Source: Rhipicephalus microplus
Lineage: Eukaryota; Arthropoda; Arachnida; Ixodida; Ixodidae
Direction: 5' to 3'
DNA length: 64,000 nt
Assembly (NCBI RefSeq): GCF_043290135.1
Contig: NC_134700.1
Coordinates: 77,913,000-77,976,999 of the forward strand
Shown: one piece after another, positions 10,386-20,302 of the stretch
Position numbering within the stretch: position 1 is the stretch's first letter
How the letters are laid out: each line of letters opens with the position of its first letter
Program-made: the position numbers and the translations under genes
Notes under the pieces: generated by a model
The model's input: the letters and a program-made list of their open reading frames with translations, nothing else
Database searches by the model: none
Told to the model about the DNA's origin: nothing

Positions 10386-13300
10386 TTGTAGATACAACAT
10401 GGTGCGGAAGGGCATTCCACTCTGATGCTGTACGAGAAAAAAATGAAGTAGAGAAGGTAGTAGTGTGTGTGCGCGGTTTTGAAACCTGTAGCGGGTGACC
10501 AGTGCATTGCGATATTCTTGATGGTGGGGTGGCCCCGCCGCGGTGGTCTAGTGGCTAAGGTACTCGGCTGCTGACCCGCAGGTCGCGGGTTCAAATCCCG
10601 GCTGCGGCACTGCATTTTTGATGGAGGCGGAAATGTTGTAGGCCCGTGTGCTCAGATTTGGGTGCACGTTAAAGAACCCCAGGTAGTCTAAATTTCCGGA
10701 GCCCTCTACTACGGCGTCTCTCATAATCATATAGTGGTTTTGGGACGTTAAACCTCACATATCAAATCATTGATGGTGGGGTGATGTACGGCATGCAGTT
10801 AAGTGAACTGTAAAAAAAAAACTTATGAAAAAGACCAAGGCTGGATATCGTATGACGGTGTAAGAGGGATTGTAGTTTAGATTTTTTTTTTAGGGTAGAT
10901 ATGCTTACGTCATATGAGTAGGATGAATGAATGAATCTTGCTGCGCGATTTTGAAGAGACTCAAGTGCGTTGATGAGGTATTTTTGATATGGATCCCAGA
11001 TTGGTGAAGCATATTCAACTTTAGGCCTGATTAGTGTTATGTACGCTAGTAATCTTACGTCGCGTGGGGCATGACGTAAGTGGCGCCTCAAGAAGCCGAG
11101 TGATTGGTTCGCCGATGACAGAATGCTGTTTATATGTGTGCCCCAGTTAAGATCAAATGAAATTAAGACTCCTAGGTACTTGAATGATGGGACTGTTTTA
11201 ATGGGATTATTGGCTATCATGTAAGGAGAAGTAATGGGAATGTGACTACGGGTAATTGATATATGTTTGCATTTTTTTGGATTGAGAGTCATTAGCCACC
11301 GGGTACACCAAGACTGCACGTGGTTAAGATTTTGCTGTAATGTATCTGCGTCAGTAATATTGTTAATGGTATGATAAATCACGCAGTCGTCTGCGAACAT
11401 ATGGATTTTTCAAGTTACATGAAGGGGTAAGTCATTGATATACCAGAAAAAGGAGTGGGCCAAGAACAGACCTCTGGGGGACACCTGAAGTAACCGGAAG
11501 TGGGATGGAGGACTGATCACTGATGCTGACGAATTGTGAACGGTTGACTAAGAACGCTTCAAGCCATTTTAGTACGTCAGAGTTTAAGTTTAAGAAGGAA
11601 AGTTTATGTAACAAGTGTCGGTGAGAAACCTTGTCAAAAGCTTTTTCATAGTCGAGGAAGATAGCATCAATTTGTCTGTTACAGTCAAGATTCGTATGAA
11701 GGTCGTAAATAAAAAGAGCTAGCTGCGTTTCGCAAGAAAGGTCCTTGCGGAATCCATGTTGTGCAGGATGAAAGAAATGATTGGCATCCAAATGGTCCAT
11801 AATGAGTGAGTAAATGACATGTTTTATGATTTTACTTGGCAGACTCGTGAGGGAGATGGGGCGATAATTTAGCGGGTGAAGCCTGTTACCTGCTTTGTAG
11901 ATAAGAATCACTTTTCCCACATTCCAGTCGTGAGGAATGCAACCTACTGAAAACGACTGAGCAAACAACAGACACAAAAATGTCGAGGATATATCTTTAG
12001 TGTTTCTTAACAATTTTGAGTTAATACTATTGATACCATCACAGGACGAAAGCTTTAGGTTATCAATCACATTTGAAATATCATCTACGCTGAACGCGAT
12101 GGCCGGCATACTGGATACTACGTTGCTAGACAGTAAAGGTAGAGGAGGACTAGTATCCTTGGTAAAAACTGAGACGAAGGCATTGTTGAAAGTTGTGGTA
12201 CAGTCAGTACCAGACATAATGTTTCCCGAGTCATCAACAAGTGTTAAGGCGCTAACATGACTTGGGTTTATTACTTGCCAGAATTTCTTTGGGTTTTCTC
12301 TAAGTATTTTGGGCAAGTCATTGTTTAAAAAAAGCATGCTTGGCACCACGAACAGCAGATAGATACATTTTTTCGGCAGAATGATATTTTTCCCAAGTGT
12401 TAGCATTCGTACCCTGTTTAGCAGCTCGGAAAAGTATTTTCTTCTTATTTTCTAAACACTTTAAGTGATTAGTGAACCATGGCATCTGCCGATTCTCACG
12501 GAAGGTAATTTTCGGTATGTGTTTCTCTGCTAATTGAATCATTTTACTTTTGAAGAGCACCCGGTTATCATCAATAGATTGCTCGTGAAATCGAGACTCA
12601 AAGATAGGTAGAAAGGCAGCTAATTCGTCATTAATGGCTTGGAAGTTTCCTCTATCGTATAGGCTGACTGTTATGCTATATTTTGCACGTGGTGGTGCAG
12701 AAAATAAAAATGTGGCGTGAAGAACTTTGTGGTCACTGATAGGAGGAAGAAAGGTTAAAGATGATAAGCTGTCTGGGTGATTAGTTAGTATAAGGTCTAA
12801 GACTTTCGCACAGTCACGCGAAACACGTGTTGGTTCGGAAACAAGCTGTGAAAGATCAAAGTTTAAACAGACGTCGATGAGATCTCTAGCCTCAGGGTTA
12901 GTTGATGCTACGGAATATAGGTTACGCCAGTTGATACCGGGGAAGTTAAAGTCGCCGAATAAAAGAATATGAGCACTAGGATGCGCAGCTATAACCTGGC
13001 ACAAAACGCTGTTTAACTTGCTAGGAAAATCGCGGCTGTTAACGGGAGGTCGATAACAGGCTCCCGGCAGGACAGCCTGTGGGAATGAGCGGAGAAGTAG
13101 CCTGGCTATCTCGAAGCCAGCAGGAGGCGCAATTGTCGTGCAAGGTAATTGCTTGCTGAATGCTATAAAAACTCCCCCACCTCGCGTTCCTAAACGGTCA
13201 TGACGATGAACTTCGAAGTTTGGCAAGTCTGATAATACCTAATTGTCACTGATGTCGCCCATGAGCCGTGTTTCTGTTATGATGAGTAAATTACTGCTAG

Positions 13301-13436
13301 ATGAAGAAACAAGACTTGGTATATCTTCATGCTTTAGAAGGAAACTGCGGGCGTTAGTGAAAATAACAGATAAAGAAAGATTATTCACTGTGGCAATGGG
13401 GCGAGGGTTTCGTGAACCTCTGTAGCGCTTTGATTG
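10386..13436 (-). pseudogene. CR1/L2-like ORF2: APE endonuclease and reverse transcriptase, broken
   Basis: The endonuclease shows LLIITETRL, HILLFGDFNFPGINW and PISDHKVLHA. The RT shows SSCDGINSINSKLL, HGFRKDLSCETQLALF, FLDYEKAFDKVSHRHLL, VPQRSVLGPLLF and FADDCVIYH. The conserved PQGS is PQRS here (Gly to Arg). Breaks are a TAG at 13239-13241, a frame change near 12320-12400, loss of frame at 11401-11435 just before FADD, and the SINE at 10532-10769, which replaces the continuity of the last approximately 60 codons. The remaining C-terminus reads on at 10386-10517. The FADD catalytic residues themselves are intact. Membership of CR1, L2 or Crack is not resolved. Confidence 0.8.
10532..10769 (+). 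mobile_element. Ruka-type tRNA-derived SINE, copy 2, inside the CR1/L2-like RT
   Basis: Nearly identical to the copy at 9733 over head and body, with B box ggttcaaatccc (one change). A perfect 14-bp target-site duplication, ttgatggtggggtg, lies at 10518-10531 and 10770-10783. It lies in the last part of the retrotransposon ORF2, so it inserted after that element did. Confidence 0.9.
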
Positions 13437-14433
13437 CTAGTGACTCTCTTTAACGGTATTGGATGATTCATCATATACATTGCGTTTGGATCCTATGACA
13501 AGTGTCTTGAAACGTAGTTTGAAGGGTGCTCCTTTACTTTTGCCGAAAGCAGTAAGATGTTTGCAGGCATTTCGAACGGCTGGTGAAAAATCTTGGCCAA
13601 TTGCGCAATTACTCCCCTTTAACTTACGACCGCCAGCCAGGACTAATTCTTTAGCTTTGTAGAGCGCAAATTTAACTATGATGGGGTGGTTACGGCCAGG
13701 TGCGTACCGTCCCAGCCGGTGTGCATGCTCTATTTTTTTATCATCAAGGCTTATATGTGCATGTGCTCACTAATCTTATCAATGAACAATTTTTCGGACT
13801 GTGTAAAGGTAAAGAAGGGTTGCAATCAGAAATGCCATACAATATTAAGTTATTTCTACCAGACTGGTTGTCAGCGACGTCTTTGCCGCTCTCGAGAATA
13901 GACACCAGGCGACCAGTTACGCTTGTAGCAGCATGCACTGCTTTTAATTCGTTGCGTAAGGGCATGAGTGCCCGGTAGTGTTGCTCAAGTTCCGTCATTC
14001 GCTTACTTAGATCCGTCAGTGTTTTATCGGTACTCATAACTTGATTCTTTAGGCTTTGCACCTCAGTGATTAGTTTGCTTTGCCCGGCTGTCAGCTTCTG
14101 TAACTCAGCGAGAACATCGCTCATACTGGGCCCTGGATCGGTTTCCACATCTCCTGATAGCAACAGCAAAGTCTGGATGACATGTATACATTCACCAAAT
14201 AGAGCAAGGCAGCACTGGGGGCTCGGCAGCTGCACCAAACAGTAATCACTAGATTTCTTATTAAATAGGCTGTATTTTGCACTAACCTGCACGGCGAAAA
14301 CCAGCGTGTTAGAACACCTCGTTGTGGCGCAGCCACCGAGCCCACAAAGCGGTCGCGATGGTCGCTGCTCCTTTATAGTTGGTGGACTTGACAGTGTCAC
14401 TTTCGATGCAGAATCCGACGATGGCTGGAGCAT
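13437..14433 (-). pseudogene. CR1/L2-like ORF1 with 2A-like motif, coiled coil and RRM-like region
   Basis: From an ATG at 14431-14433 the frame runs through LLLLSGDVETDPGP, then a predicted coiled coil (LAELQKLTAGQSKLITEVQS and LTDLSKRMTELEQHYRA), then SGRNNLILYGISD. After a frame change near 13800-13850 it continues with EHAHRLGRYAPGRNHPIIVK and LAGGRKLKGSNCAIGQDF, the RRM-like and C-terminal parts of such ORF1 proteins, which bind RNA and multimerise. The stop is a single TAG at 13437-13439. The downstream endonuclease frame follows in the same phase without an intervening stop. Whether the protein really starts at 14433 is uncertain; 2A motifs in this family sit near the N-terminus. Confidence 0.65.
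14126..14155 (-). other. 2A-like ribosome-skipping motif, with Asp in place of the conserved Asn
   Basis: Reads LSGDVETDPGP. Functional 2A peptides end D-(V/I)-E-x-N-P-G-P and cause the ribosome to release the chain between G and the last P. Such motifs are known at the N-terminus of CR1, L2 and ingi-type retrotransposon proteins. Here the codon for the essential Asn is GAT (Asp), a single A-to-G change from AAT, so this copy would probably not skip. Confidence 0.7.
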
Positions 14434-14654
14434 CCAGTACTAGGGTGTCGATATGCGTTCCTCCGGCGAAGCCTAAACAAGCGGAATGGCAATCTGATTT
14501 GGGTAGTGGTAGAATTATGGTGCATGCTCCATTGGCACCATGGTGCATACCATCTGCACAAGAGGCAGCAACACGAGGCAGAGAGCGGCGGTGATTATCT
14601 GCACGGCAAAAACCAGCGTGTTAGAAGACAGCGTTGTGACGCAGCCACCGAGCC
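14285..14654. repeat. Two direct copies of a 58-bp motif in the CR1/L2-like 5' region
   Basis: The stretch ctgcacggc(g/a)aaaaccagcg through gcagccaccgagcc occurs at about 14286-14342 and again at 14598-14654, spaced 312 bp apart. The outer copy touches the 5' boundary of the element. This could be a duplicated 5' promoter unit or the trace of an internal rearrangement. The rest of the 312 bp is not repeated. Confidence 0.6.
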
Positions 14655-14656
14655 AA

Positions 14657-16001
14657 CCTTAGAAGGGTGCCATTGCTAGATTCAAAGACGAATGAAGAGT
14701 GGGACCACAGTTGGCCAGCTCTGTTACACTTTTCGTAAGGTGGAGCAGCGGTGCATGTTAAATAACATGGAACTTTTGTAATCTTCAGAGCAAAATCGAA
14801 CAGTCTATTCATTGCTACCACGACTTCTTCCCTGCTGATGTGATCCTTGAGAAGAAGGTAGAGTGATCTTGCTATCAAGCACATGTGACTTCGATACGGA
14901 CATGGCAAGATGCCATTCACGCATCGGCCAGCGTAGGAAAGGACCCACCACTTCCATTCGCTTGCCTTTCACAAGCATCTTTCTTTAATGCTTCGCGTCA
15001 TTCTCGTGAGTCAGCAGTGTGGCTTTGCATTGGTGAGCCTGTGATCCAATTTCCGTACATTTTTTGGCTGCCCGATGAGCCAAACCATATGTTGGCAAGG
15101 TGCTTGGCCGCACCTTCTAGGACATTGTGCGTATAATCGGGGCACACGGTCCACACTAAATCAAACCCTAGCAGCCGGGCAAGTAGTGAAATGTCTTTGA
15201 TACAATTCGATGGTTCACCTGACTTCTGGGATCTTTCCTTGTCCCTTTGAAAAGTGTCATTCGTTCTTGGTTCCGGCGCGTGGCCATCTTTCGACAGTGG
15301 ATATTTCAGCGACCCTGCAAATGAACAAAACAAAAAATGGGCCTTTCAAGAAAGTTGTAACATGACACCAGTGTTTGGCAATGTTGTACAAGAATTAAAG
15401 TAAAAAATTCTGCCCTATAGCGAGCATGCAAAGTATATATATTTACATTTGAGATAGATTGTTCGTTAGATGCCTGATTAGATGTTTACAGAAGATTACA
15501 AGCGTTCTTACTGCATAATTGTAAAAGTATGCTTAGTTTTGAATGCTTGCTATGCTATAATGATTGTCAGTAGGTTTAATGAATGTTACCATTGTAACCC
15601 ATCATTAGCAAAAAGCGAAAACTCACAGTATGCATTGAAATATATGCATGTGGGAAACTTTTAAAACTTTTGCTTGGGCACACTAAACTGAACTTTCGCT
15701 TGAACAGATGTGATACTCACCAGAGAAATAAACGCTTTTGTGGTAACAGAAGCTCAGCTGTAATACCCGTTGAATTGTTTCTTGTTAAGTACTCCAGCTC
15801 GTGCAGGTGCATTGACGCAGCAGCAAACCACAATGACTTTAGATGACAACTTGAGATCGTTGCCCTCCCATTTGATAGCCCCAACTTTGCTGATATTTTC
15901 AATGAACAGCTCCAGAAAAAGTGCTCCAAAAGGGGTGCAAGTGAAAATGGAGAAACACGATGAATTAACAGCTGAATTGAGAGCCAGGACGTTCTATACA
16001 T
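14657..16001 (-). pseudogene. 5' part of a tnp2/EnSpm-like transposase gene, with one intron
   Basis: On the minus strand 15721-15960 reads EGNDLKLSSKVIVVCCCVN then APARAGVLNKKQFNG, a motif typical of Tnp2-type transposases. A canonical intron follows (15315-15720, donor CTG|gtgagt, acceptor tttgcag|G). The next exon reads YPLSKDGHAPEPRTNDTF, GFDLVWTVCPDYTHNVLEG, ISREEVVVAMNRLFDFALK and LWSHSSFVFESSNGTLLRL. These match, in order, the YP..G..PRT, DxxHxVLxG and W.HS.F.FE..NG landmarks of the family. At least one stop (TGA where YYSC is expected) and several frame changes are present. The N-terminus is not identified. EnSpm/CACTA identity is by motif only. Confidence 0.55.
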
Positions 16002-16149
16002 AATTGCCTATGAAACGTGGCATTTACATCAAGTATTTATATTCTGAGCCTGCCAGAACAAAAAGAAACTTCAGCTTCCGTCCTGCCCGATGTCGCTGTA
16101 TGGGCTAGTAAATCAAGCTCTTGCACAACTAGCTAGCTGATACCATATC

Positions 16150-16301
16150 TTATGTCGCAATCTGTATGCACCCACCATGCAAAAGCTCATGATTGAGCAC
16201 ATGTTTTGCTGCTGGAGTAACATTGTACATTACCAGCGAGACCCGTGGGCTGTGTAGGGAAGCTAGCGTGAATTGGGCTTGCAGCTCTCTTCTCTTGACT
16301 T
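16150..16301 (-). pseudogene. 3' part of a SAMD3-like ORF, beyond the LTR insertion
   Basis: Reads KVKRRELQAQFTLASLHSP and VSLVMYNVTPAAKHVLN before a stop at about 16150. It resembles the segment after the GCV-WQP box in an uncharacterised SAMD3-related family seen in fish and arthropods (pattern: K..L...F......V..LM..TY..QR..IN). When the LTR element and one 4-bp duplication are skipped, it follows in frame from the piece at 19621-20302. Confidence 0.4.
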
Positions 16302-16840
16302 TGTGGGGGTGCTGACACCCCCTGTAAAGTTGTTTGCGCCCCGTGGCGCATGTCTTGCCCCAAGGCCGTATTTTGGTGGTGACCACCGCCAGGCGATAGA
16401 TGGCGTTGTGTTCGCTTTGAGTACCACTGTTGGTAGAGTGGTAGCGTTGGCGGTGACCCCTGGCAGAAGGCAGGCCTTGGTAGCGGAGGAGAGTTGAGCG
16501 AGTCTCTCCTGCGCGTGGCGGCTGCCGGGAATGGTTCTCTCTTGCGGTGGGTCTACCGTGGACGGCGCCACAGGCCGCCTACGGTAGGCCCATGTGGTGA
16601 TTCAAGCGTTGGCGACCTCGCCTTGGGTGTGTTAGTGTGTTTGTCATGTTGTGTGTTTGTCGTGTTATTGTGTAATGATGTCCTAGCGTGTTAATTACTG
16701 ATGTATAATTCGGCGGACGATATCGTCATCTAAATTAATTAAATAAATGTATGTATGTTGTTTGGTTTGTACCGACCGCGTCTGCTGTGTCCGTTCACTC
16801 CAAGAGCATGGCGAGGCGCTCGCCTCGTCGAGACCCCACA
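16302..16840 (+). repeat. 5' LTR (539 bp)
   Basis: Starts TGTGGGGGTGCTGACACCCC and ends cgagACCCCACA. It matches the split 3' LTR along its whole length with scattered substitutions, by eye of the order of five per cent. An AATAAA lies at 16742-16747. Confidence 0.8.
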
Positions 16841-16841
16841 C

Positions 16842-16862
16842 TGGCTGCCCAATGTCGAGCTC
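16842..16862 (+). other. Probable primer-binding site, tRNA-Lys-like
   Basis: Begins TGGCTGCCCAATGTCGAGC one base after the 5' LTR. It resembles the complement of the 3' end of an arthropod tRNA-Lys(CUU), TGGCGCCCAACGTGGGGC, with one extra base and a few mismatches. Such sites prime minus-strand DNA synthesis in LTR elements. Confidence 0.5.
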
Positions 16863-18101
16863 TTGGAGTATCGGACGACAGTTTTTGCGGTTCGGTTGAA
16901 GCTTTTGTTAGAGCGGACGGAGAGTAGGCCTAGGGGGACTTTTTTGCTAGCGTCGGCGGTGTGCTTTCTTGAGAAGCGAGCATATTGGTTTTGTGACGTG
17001 TTTGAATTTGTCGGCAGATTGAGTTTTTATTTTTTTTTTGCTCGCAAGTGTTGTTCTTTTTTATTAGTGTTAGTTTTCAAAACCGTTGTTGAATTCGGAT
17101 GAGAGCCATGCGGTCTGAATCCTGGGGTGAGCAAGGCTTAGAGTACGTGGTTGTAGGCCAGGCCCGAAGCGAGTGAGTACGGAAGCCTTGTGGGCGGTCC
17201 GATTTTCTGTAAATAGCTTCTTCTATCTCTTTGGGCTCAGGGAGTCGGGGCGTCGTTGTTGACTTGCATTGCGGCTCGGCGCCGGGGCATTGTGACACCG
17301 CCCTGGGCGGTGGACGCTGATCGCTCGGTAAGCTGCTGTGTGCGGCGAGCGATAGGACCACCTCACAGAGTGGACGTTTCCTCGCGGCTGCCTCTTCTGC
17401 GCCTAGGCTGGATGCTGGGTGGATGCCGGTTTTCGTCGAGCGACTCATTAGGCCTAAGGCTCTGCGCAGCCGCCTGTCGCACGTAGCACAACTAGGTGGA
17501 TCGTGGCGTTGAGGTGTTGCGCTTTGCTTCCCTCACTTTTTTTAAATCTTGCGATGCACGAGTTAGGAAAAGAGATTTTTGTTTTATTTTGATGGGCGTC
17601 TCGGCCGCCGCCAATGTATTGGCTAGCAGTACTGACCATCGTACCACGTGGCCGAAAAGCCCGAAGCTCCCTTCCCTAGGCCCTGCTCCATTGTTTCTTT
17701 CGAGTTTTTGTTTTTTTGTTGATGTATTCAGCGGGAGGGATGTCATTCACGGCCGGCTGTCTTCTGCACATCATCAGCGTCGCTGGCCAGGAATGCGGTT
17801 GTGAGGTCGGGCGATGGAGATGCCAGAAACCTGCGCAACTGCCTGCAGTCCGGCGCTCTCGTGAGTGCTAGTCGCAGCTGGAAGACGTGTCGGCGCTAGC
17901 GAGGGTTCGTTGCGCAGATGGCAACGTTGCTGTTGCGGGGCCGGTACTGAGGTGAAGTCGAGCCGAACAGTGCAGCAGTGTCGACCAGCGGCGGTGTCGT
18001 GGTGCAAGGACATATGGACATGCGATGTCATTTTTTTGTTGTTAAAGCTTGTGTAGCTAATTTTTGTTTTAGGAATATGGGTTGATTTAAGGTTGGAAGA
18101 A

Positions 18102-19620
18102 TGTGGGGGTGCTGACACCCCCTGTAAAGTTGTTTGTGCCGCGTGGCGCATGTCTCGCCCCAAGGCCGTATTTCGGTGGTGACCACCGCCGGGCGATAGA
18201 TGGCGTTGTGTTCGCTTTGAGTACCACTGTTGGTAGAGTGGTAGCGCCGGCGGTGACCCCTGGCGGAAGGCAGACCTTGGTAGCGGACGAGAGTTGAGCG
18301 AGTCTCTTCTGCGCGTGGCGGCTGCCGGGAATGGTTGTCTCTTGCGGTGGGTCTTTGAACTTTGAACTTTATTATGAATAAACAACATACAGTAAAGAAA
18401 AACATGTTAGCAACATCTGGATCCTTAGCAGAATGCTAGTAGGGATCCATGCAATTATAACATACATTAATTAGAGGCAGGAGAAAGAGTTGTATAATGA
18501 ACGACATTTTAGTTTAAGATGCAGATTGTTTTGATAAACATATCACTCATACACAGATACCGAACACATTGAAGAGGAAAAATCCAACTTATACATTACA
18601 CTTTGAACACGTTTTTGGTTTGCATACTTAACGTAATACATCTAATATTTCTGTACATCTGGTAATAGCATTCCTGGTCAGCATACAAAACATTAGTTTA
18701 AAATCATGTCACTTTTCATCATTTCACAAAACTTATCAGTAGTCTAATAGAGCTCTTTGTAACGACGTTTGAGCATTAATGTGAAAGCATTATGTTGTTT
18801 CACTTCCACTGGTAGGTTATTCCACAATGATGTTCCAACACTATAAAGTCGTCTTTTGCCATAAACATTTTTAACCAGTGGTTTTAGGAAGTTACCACAA
18901 TGACGGGCTCTTGTTTGCAATTCTGAGGGAATAAAAAGGGAGCGGTGAAGAGGGATATTGCATGTTAGAGACTTGTACACCATTATTCTTGTTTTATAAT
19001 TTATTACTAGTTGTAGAGGCATTACCTGGTACTGTCGAAAGAGTGGTTTAGATGAGGCCATATAGTTTGCGTTTGATATAAATCGGATAGCACGTTTTTG
19101 CAGGACTATAAGTGGCTTTAAGTATTAATCGTATGTATGGCCCCAAGACTCAATACAGTATGAGAGTTGGCTGTGAAATAGGGCAAAATATATTGTTCTT
19201 AAAGTTTCCGCATCGAAGTACTGGCGACATTTGAAAAGAGTATAGCAGACTGTCGCAAGTTTTTTGCAGAGAGAGTCTATATGCATTTTCCAGCTGAAAT
19301 GATGATCCAACACAATTAGGTATGTTCCAAGGTCTGCCGTGGACGGCGCCGCGGGCCGCCTACGGTAGGCCCACGTGGTGGGTCAGGCGTTGGCGACCTC
19401 GCCTTGGGTGTGTTAGTGTGTTTGTCATGTTGTGTATTTGTCGTGTTATTGTGTAATGATCTCCTAGCGTGTTAATTACTGATGTATAATTTGGCGGACG
19501 ATATTATCGTCTAAATTAGTTGAATAAATGTATGTATGTTGTTTGGTTTGTACCGACCGTGTCTGCTGTGTCCGTTCACTCCAAGAGTGTGGCGAGGCGC
19601 TCGCCTCGTCGAGCCCCACA
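18102..19620 (+). repeat. 3' LTR, split by a CR1-like insertion at 18355-19330
   Basis: 18102-18354 matches the first half of the 5' LTR and 19331-19620 the second half, ending gagCCCCACA. The break is marked by GGTCT at 18350-18354 and 19331-19335. Confidence 0.8.
18355..19330 (-). mobile_element. 5'-truncated CR1-like retrotransposon fragment (RT C-terminus and 3' tail)
   Basis: The minus strand reads LDHHFSWKMHIDSLCKKLA, FALFHSQLSYCIESWGHTYD, then after an in-frame TAA YLKPLIVLQKRAIRFI, and later FIPSELQTRARHCGNF and LYSVGTSLWNNLPVEVK. This is the conserved post-RT region of CR1/Jockey-type proteins. The 3' end has AATAAA and a GTTCAAA-repeat tail. A 5-bp duplication, GGTCT, flanks it. 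About 976 bp survive, consistent with the 5' truncation usual for these elements. It is a different lineage from the element at 10040-14656. Confidence 0.75.
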
Positions 19621-20302
19621 ACTTTCAGCAGTTTAGTCAGTGGAAAGTCAGGTTGCTAAACTACGCAGCCACAACAATCATTTTGGAGTTGCGGCTTTCT
19701 TGGGGTCAACTCCTCTTCATCCTCTGAAAAGCACCGTATTGAACATTGAACACTGCATCTTTTCTTGTTATTAATGCAATTGTGCAGCTTCCACAAAAGT
19801 GTTTCTAAGCCTGTGGCAATGACTGCACCATTGAGGGTGTCCTCAAAAGTTCTTGAATATTTGCTCACGATTTCTCTAGCAAGAGCTTGTAGTACTCTGC
19901 GCCCAGGATTCTGGAAGCAGGCCATGACTTGGTCGCACAATATCCTCACCATCTCATTGAGGTCACTTTTCAATGGGCATCTGCCTTCCTGGCACGCTCT
20001 CTTGAGTTCAGGTGGGCAAGCATCCCTAGGAATTTCAAAGGCCTGGTCTAGCTCATTAAGAGAATCTTTATTTATTTCTGGGAAAGATACTAGCATGGCT
20101 GGTAGAGCAGCTGTCTGGAATTTTTCAAGCAGGATGCGTCTGCTCACTGCATTTAGAAACATTAGGTCTCCTTCTACGACATATGTCAGGTTCTCAAGCG
20201 ATTGCACACCACAGTCGAGCAGCTTCTGCACAGTAAATTGAATTGCTTCATTGTCTAAGTGCGGCAGCTAGCTGGAAATGTACTGTATCAAGTCCATTTT
20301 TC
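19621..20302 (-). pseudogene. SAMD3-like uncharacterised ORF, 5' exon part, interrupted by the LTR element
   Basis: A splice acceptor (cttggcag|G) precedes the ATG at 20295-20297. The frame reads MDLIQYISS, a TAG at 20268-20270, then LLDCGVQSLENLTYVVEGDL (SAM-like), ELDQAFEIPRDACPPELKR, MVRILCDQVMACFQNPGRR and FEDTLNGAVIATGLETLLWK. It closes with DCCGCVV and a TAG (19656-19658) before QP, where related proteins have GCV-WQP. The family, seen in fish and arthropods near SAMD3, has no established function that I can name. Two stops and an insertion make this copy a pseudogene, although much of the frame is preserved. Confidence 0.45.

Larger units (their letters stand above)
10040..14656 (-). 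mobile_element. Near-full-length CR1/L2-like non-LTR retrotransposon inserted in the tnp2-like gene
   Basis: About 4.6 kb including a nested SINE. The 3' end carries a short (TGAAC)n-type tail at about 10040-10050, typical of CR1/L2 elements. It is flanked by CTAAAG (minus strand, 10034-10039) and CTAAGG (14657-14662), a probable 6-bp target-site duplication with one difference. Removing the element rejoins the transposase reading frame as NGTLLR followed by LINNANG. The order is 5' region, 2A-like motif, ORF1 with coiled coil and RRM-like part, endonuclease, RT, 3' UTR. Internal stops and frameshifts make this copy inactive. Confidence 0.8.
16302..19620 (+). mobile_element. LTR retroelement with no recognisable gag or pol (LARD/TRIM-like), interrupted in its 3' LTR
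   Basis: Two LTRs flank a 1261-bp interior (16841-18101). The LTR termini are TGTGGGG and CCCCACA, a perfect 7-bp inverted end pair. A 4-bp target-site duplication, ACTT, lies at 16298-16301 and 19621-19624, the length usual for Gypsy-type elements. A primer-binding-like site follows the 5' LTR. The interior has no protease, RT, RNase H or integrase motif on either strand, so this copy depends on another element. Orientation is taken from the primer site and the AATAAA in the LTR (16742-16747). Confidence 0.75.

Noticed and set aside
16755..17804. Open frames in the LTR element interior (up to 123 codons, both strands)
   Set aside because: No gag, protease or polymerase motif; GC-rich composition alone explains their length.
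17774..18388. 204-codon minus-strand open frame
   Set aside because: It crosses the LTR boundary and the later CR1-like insertion point, so it cannot be an ancestral gene.
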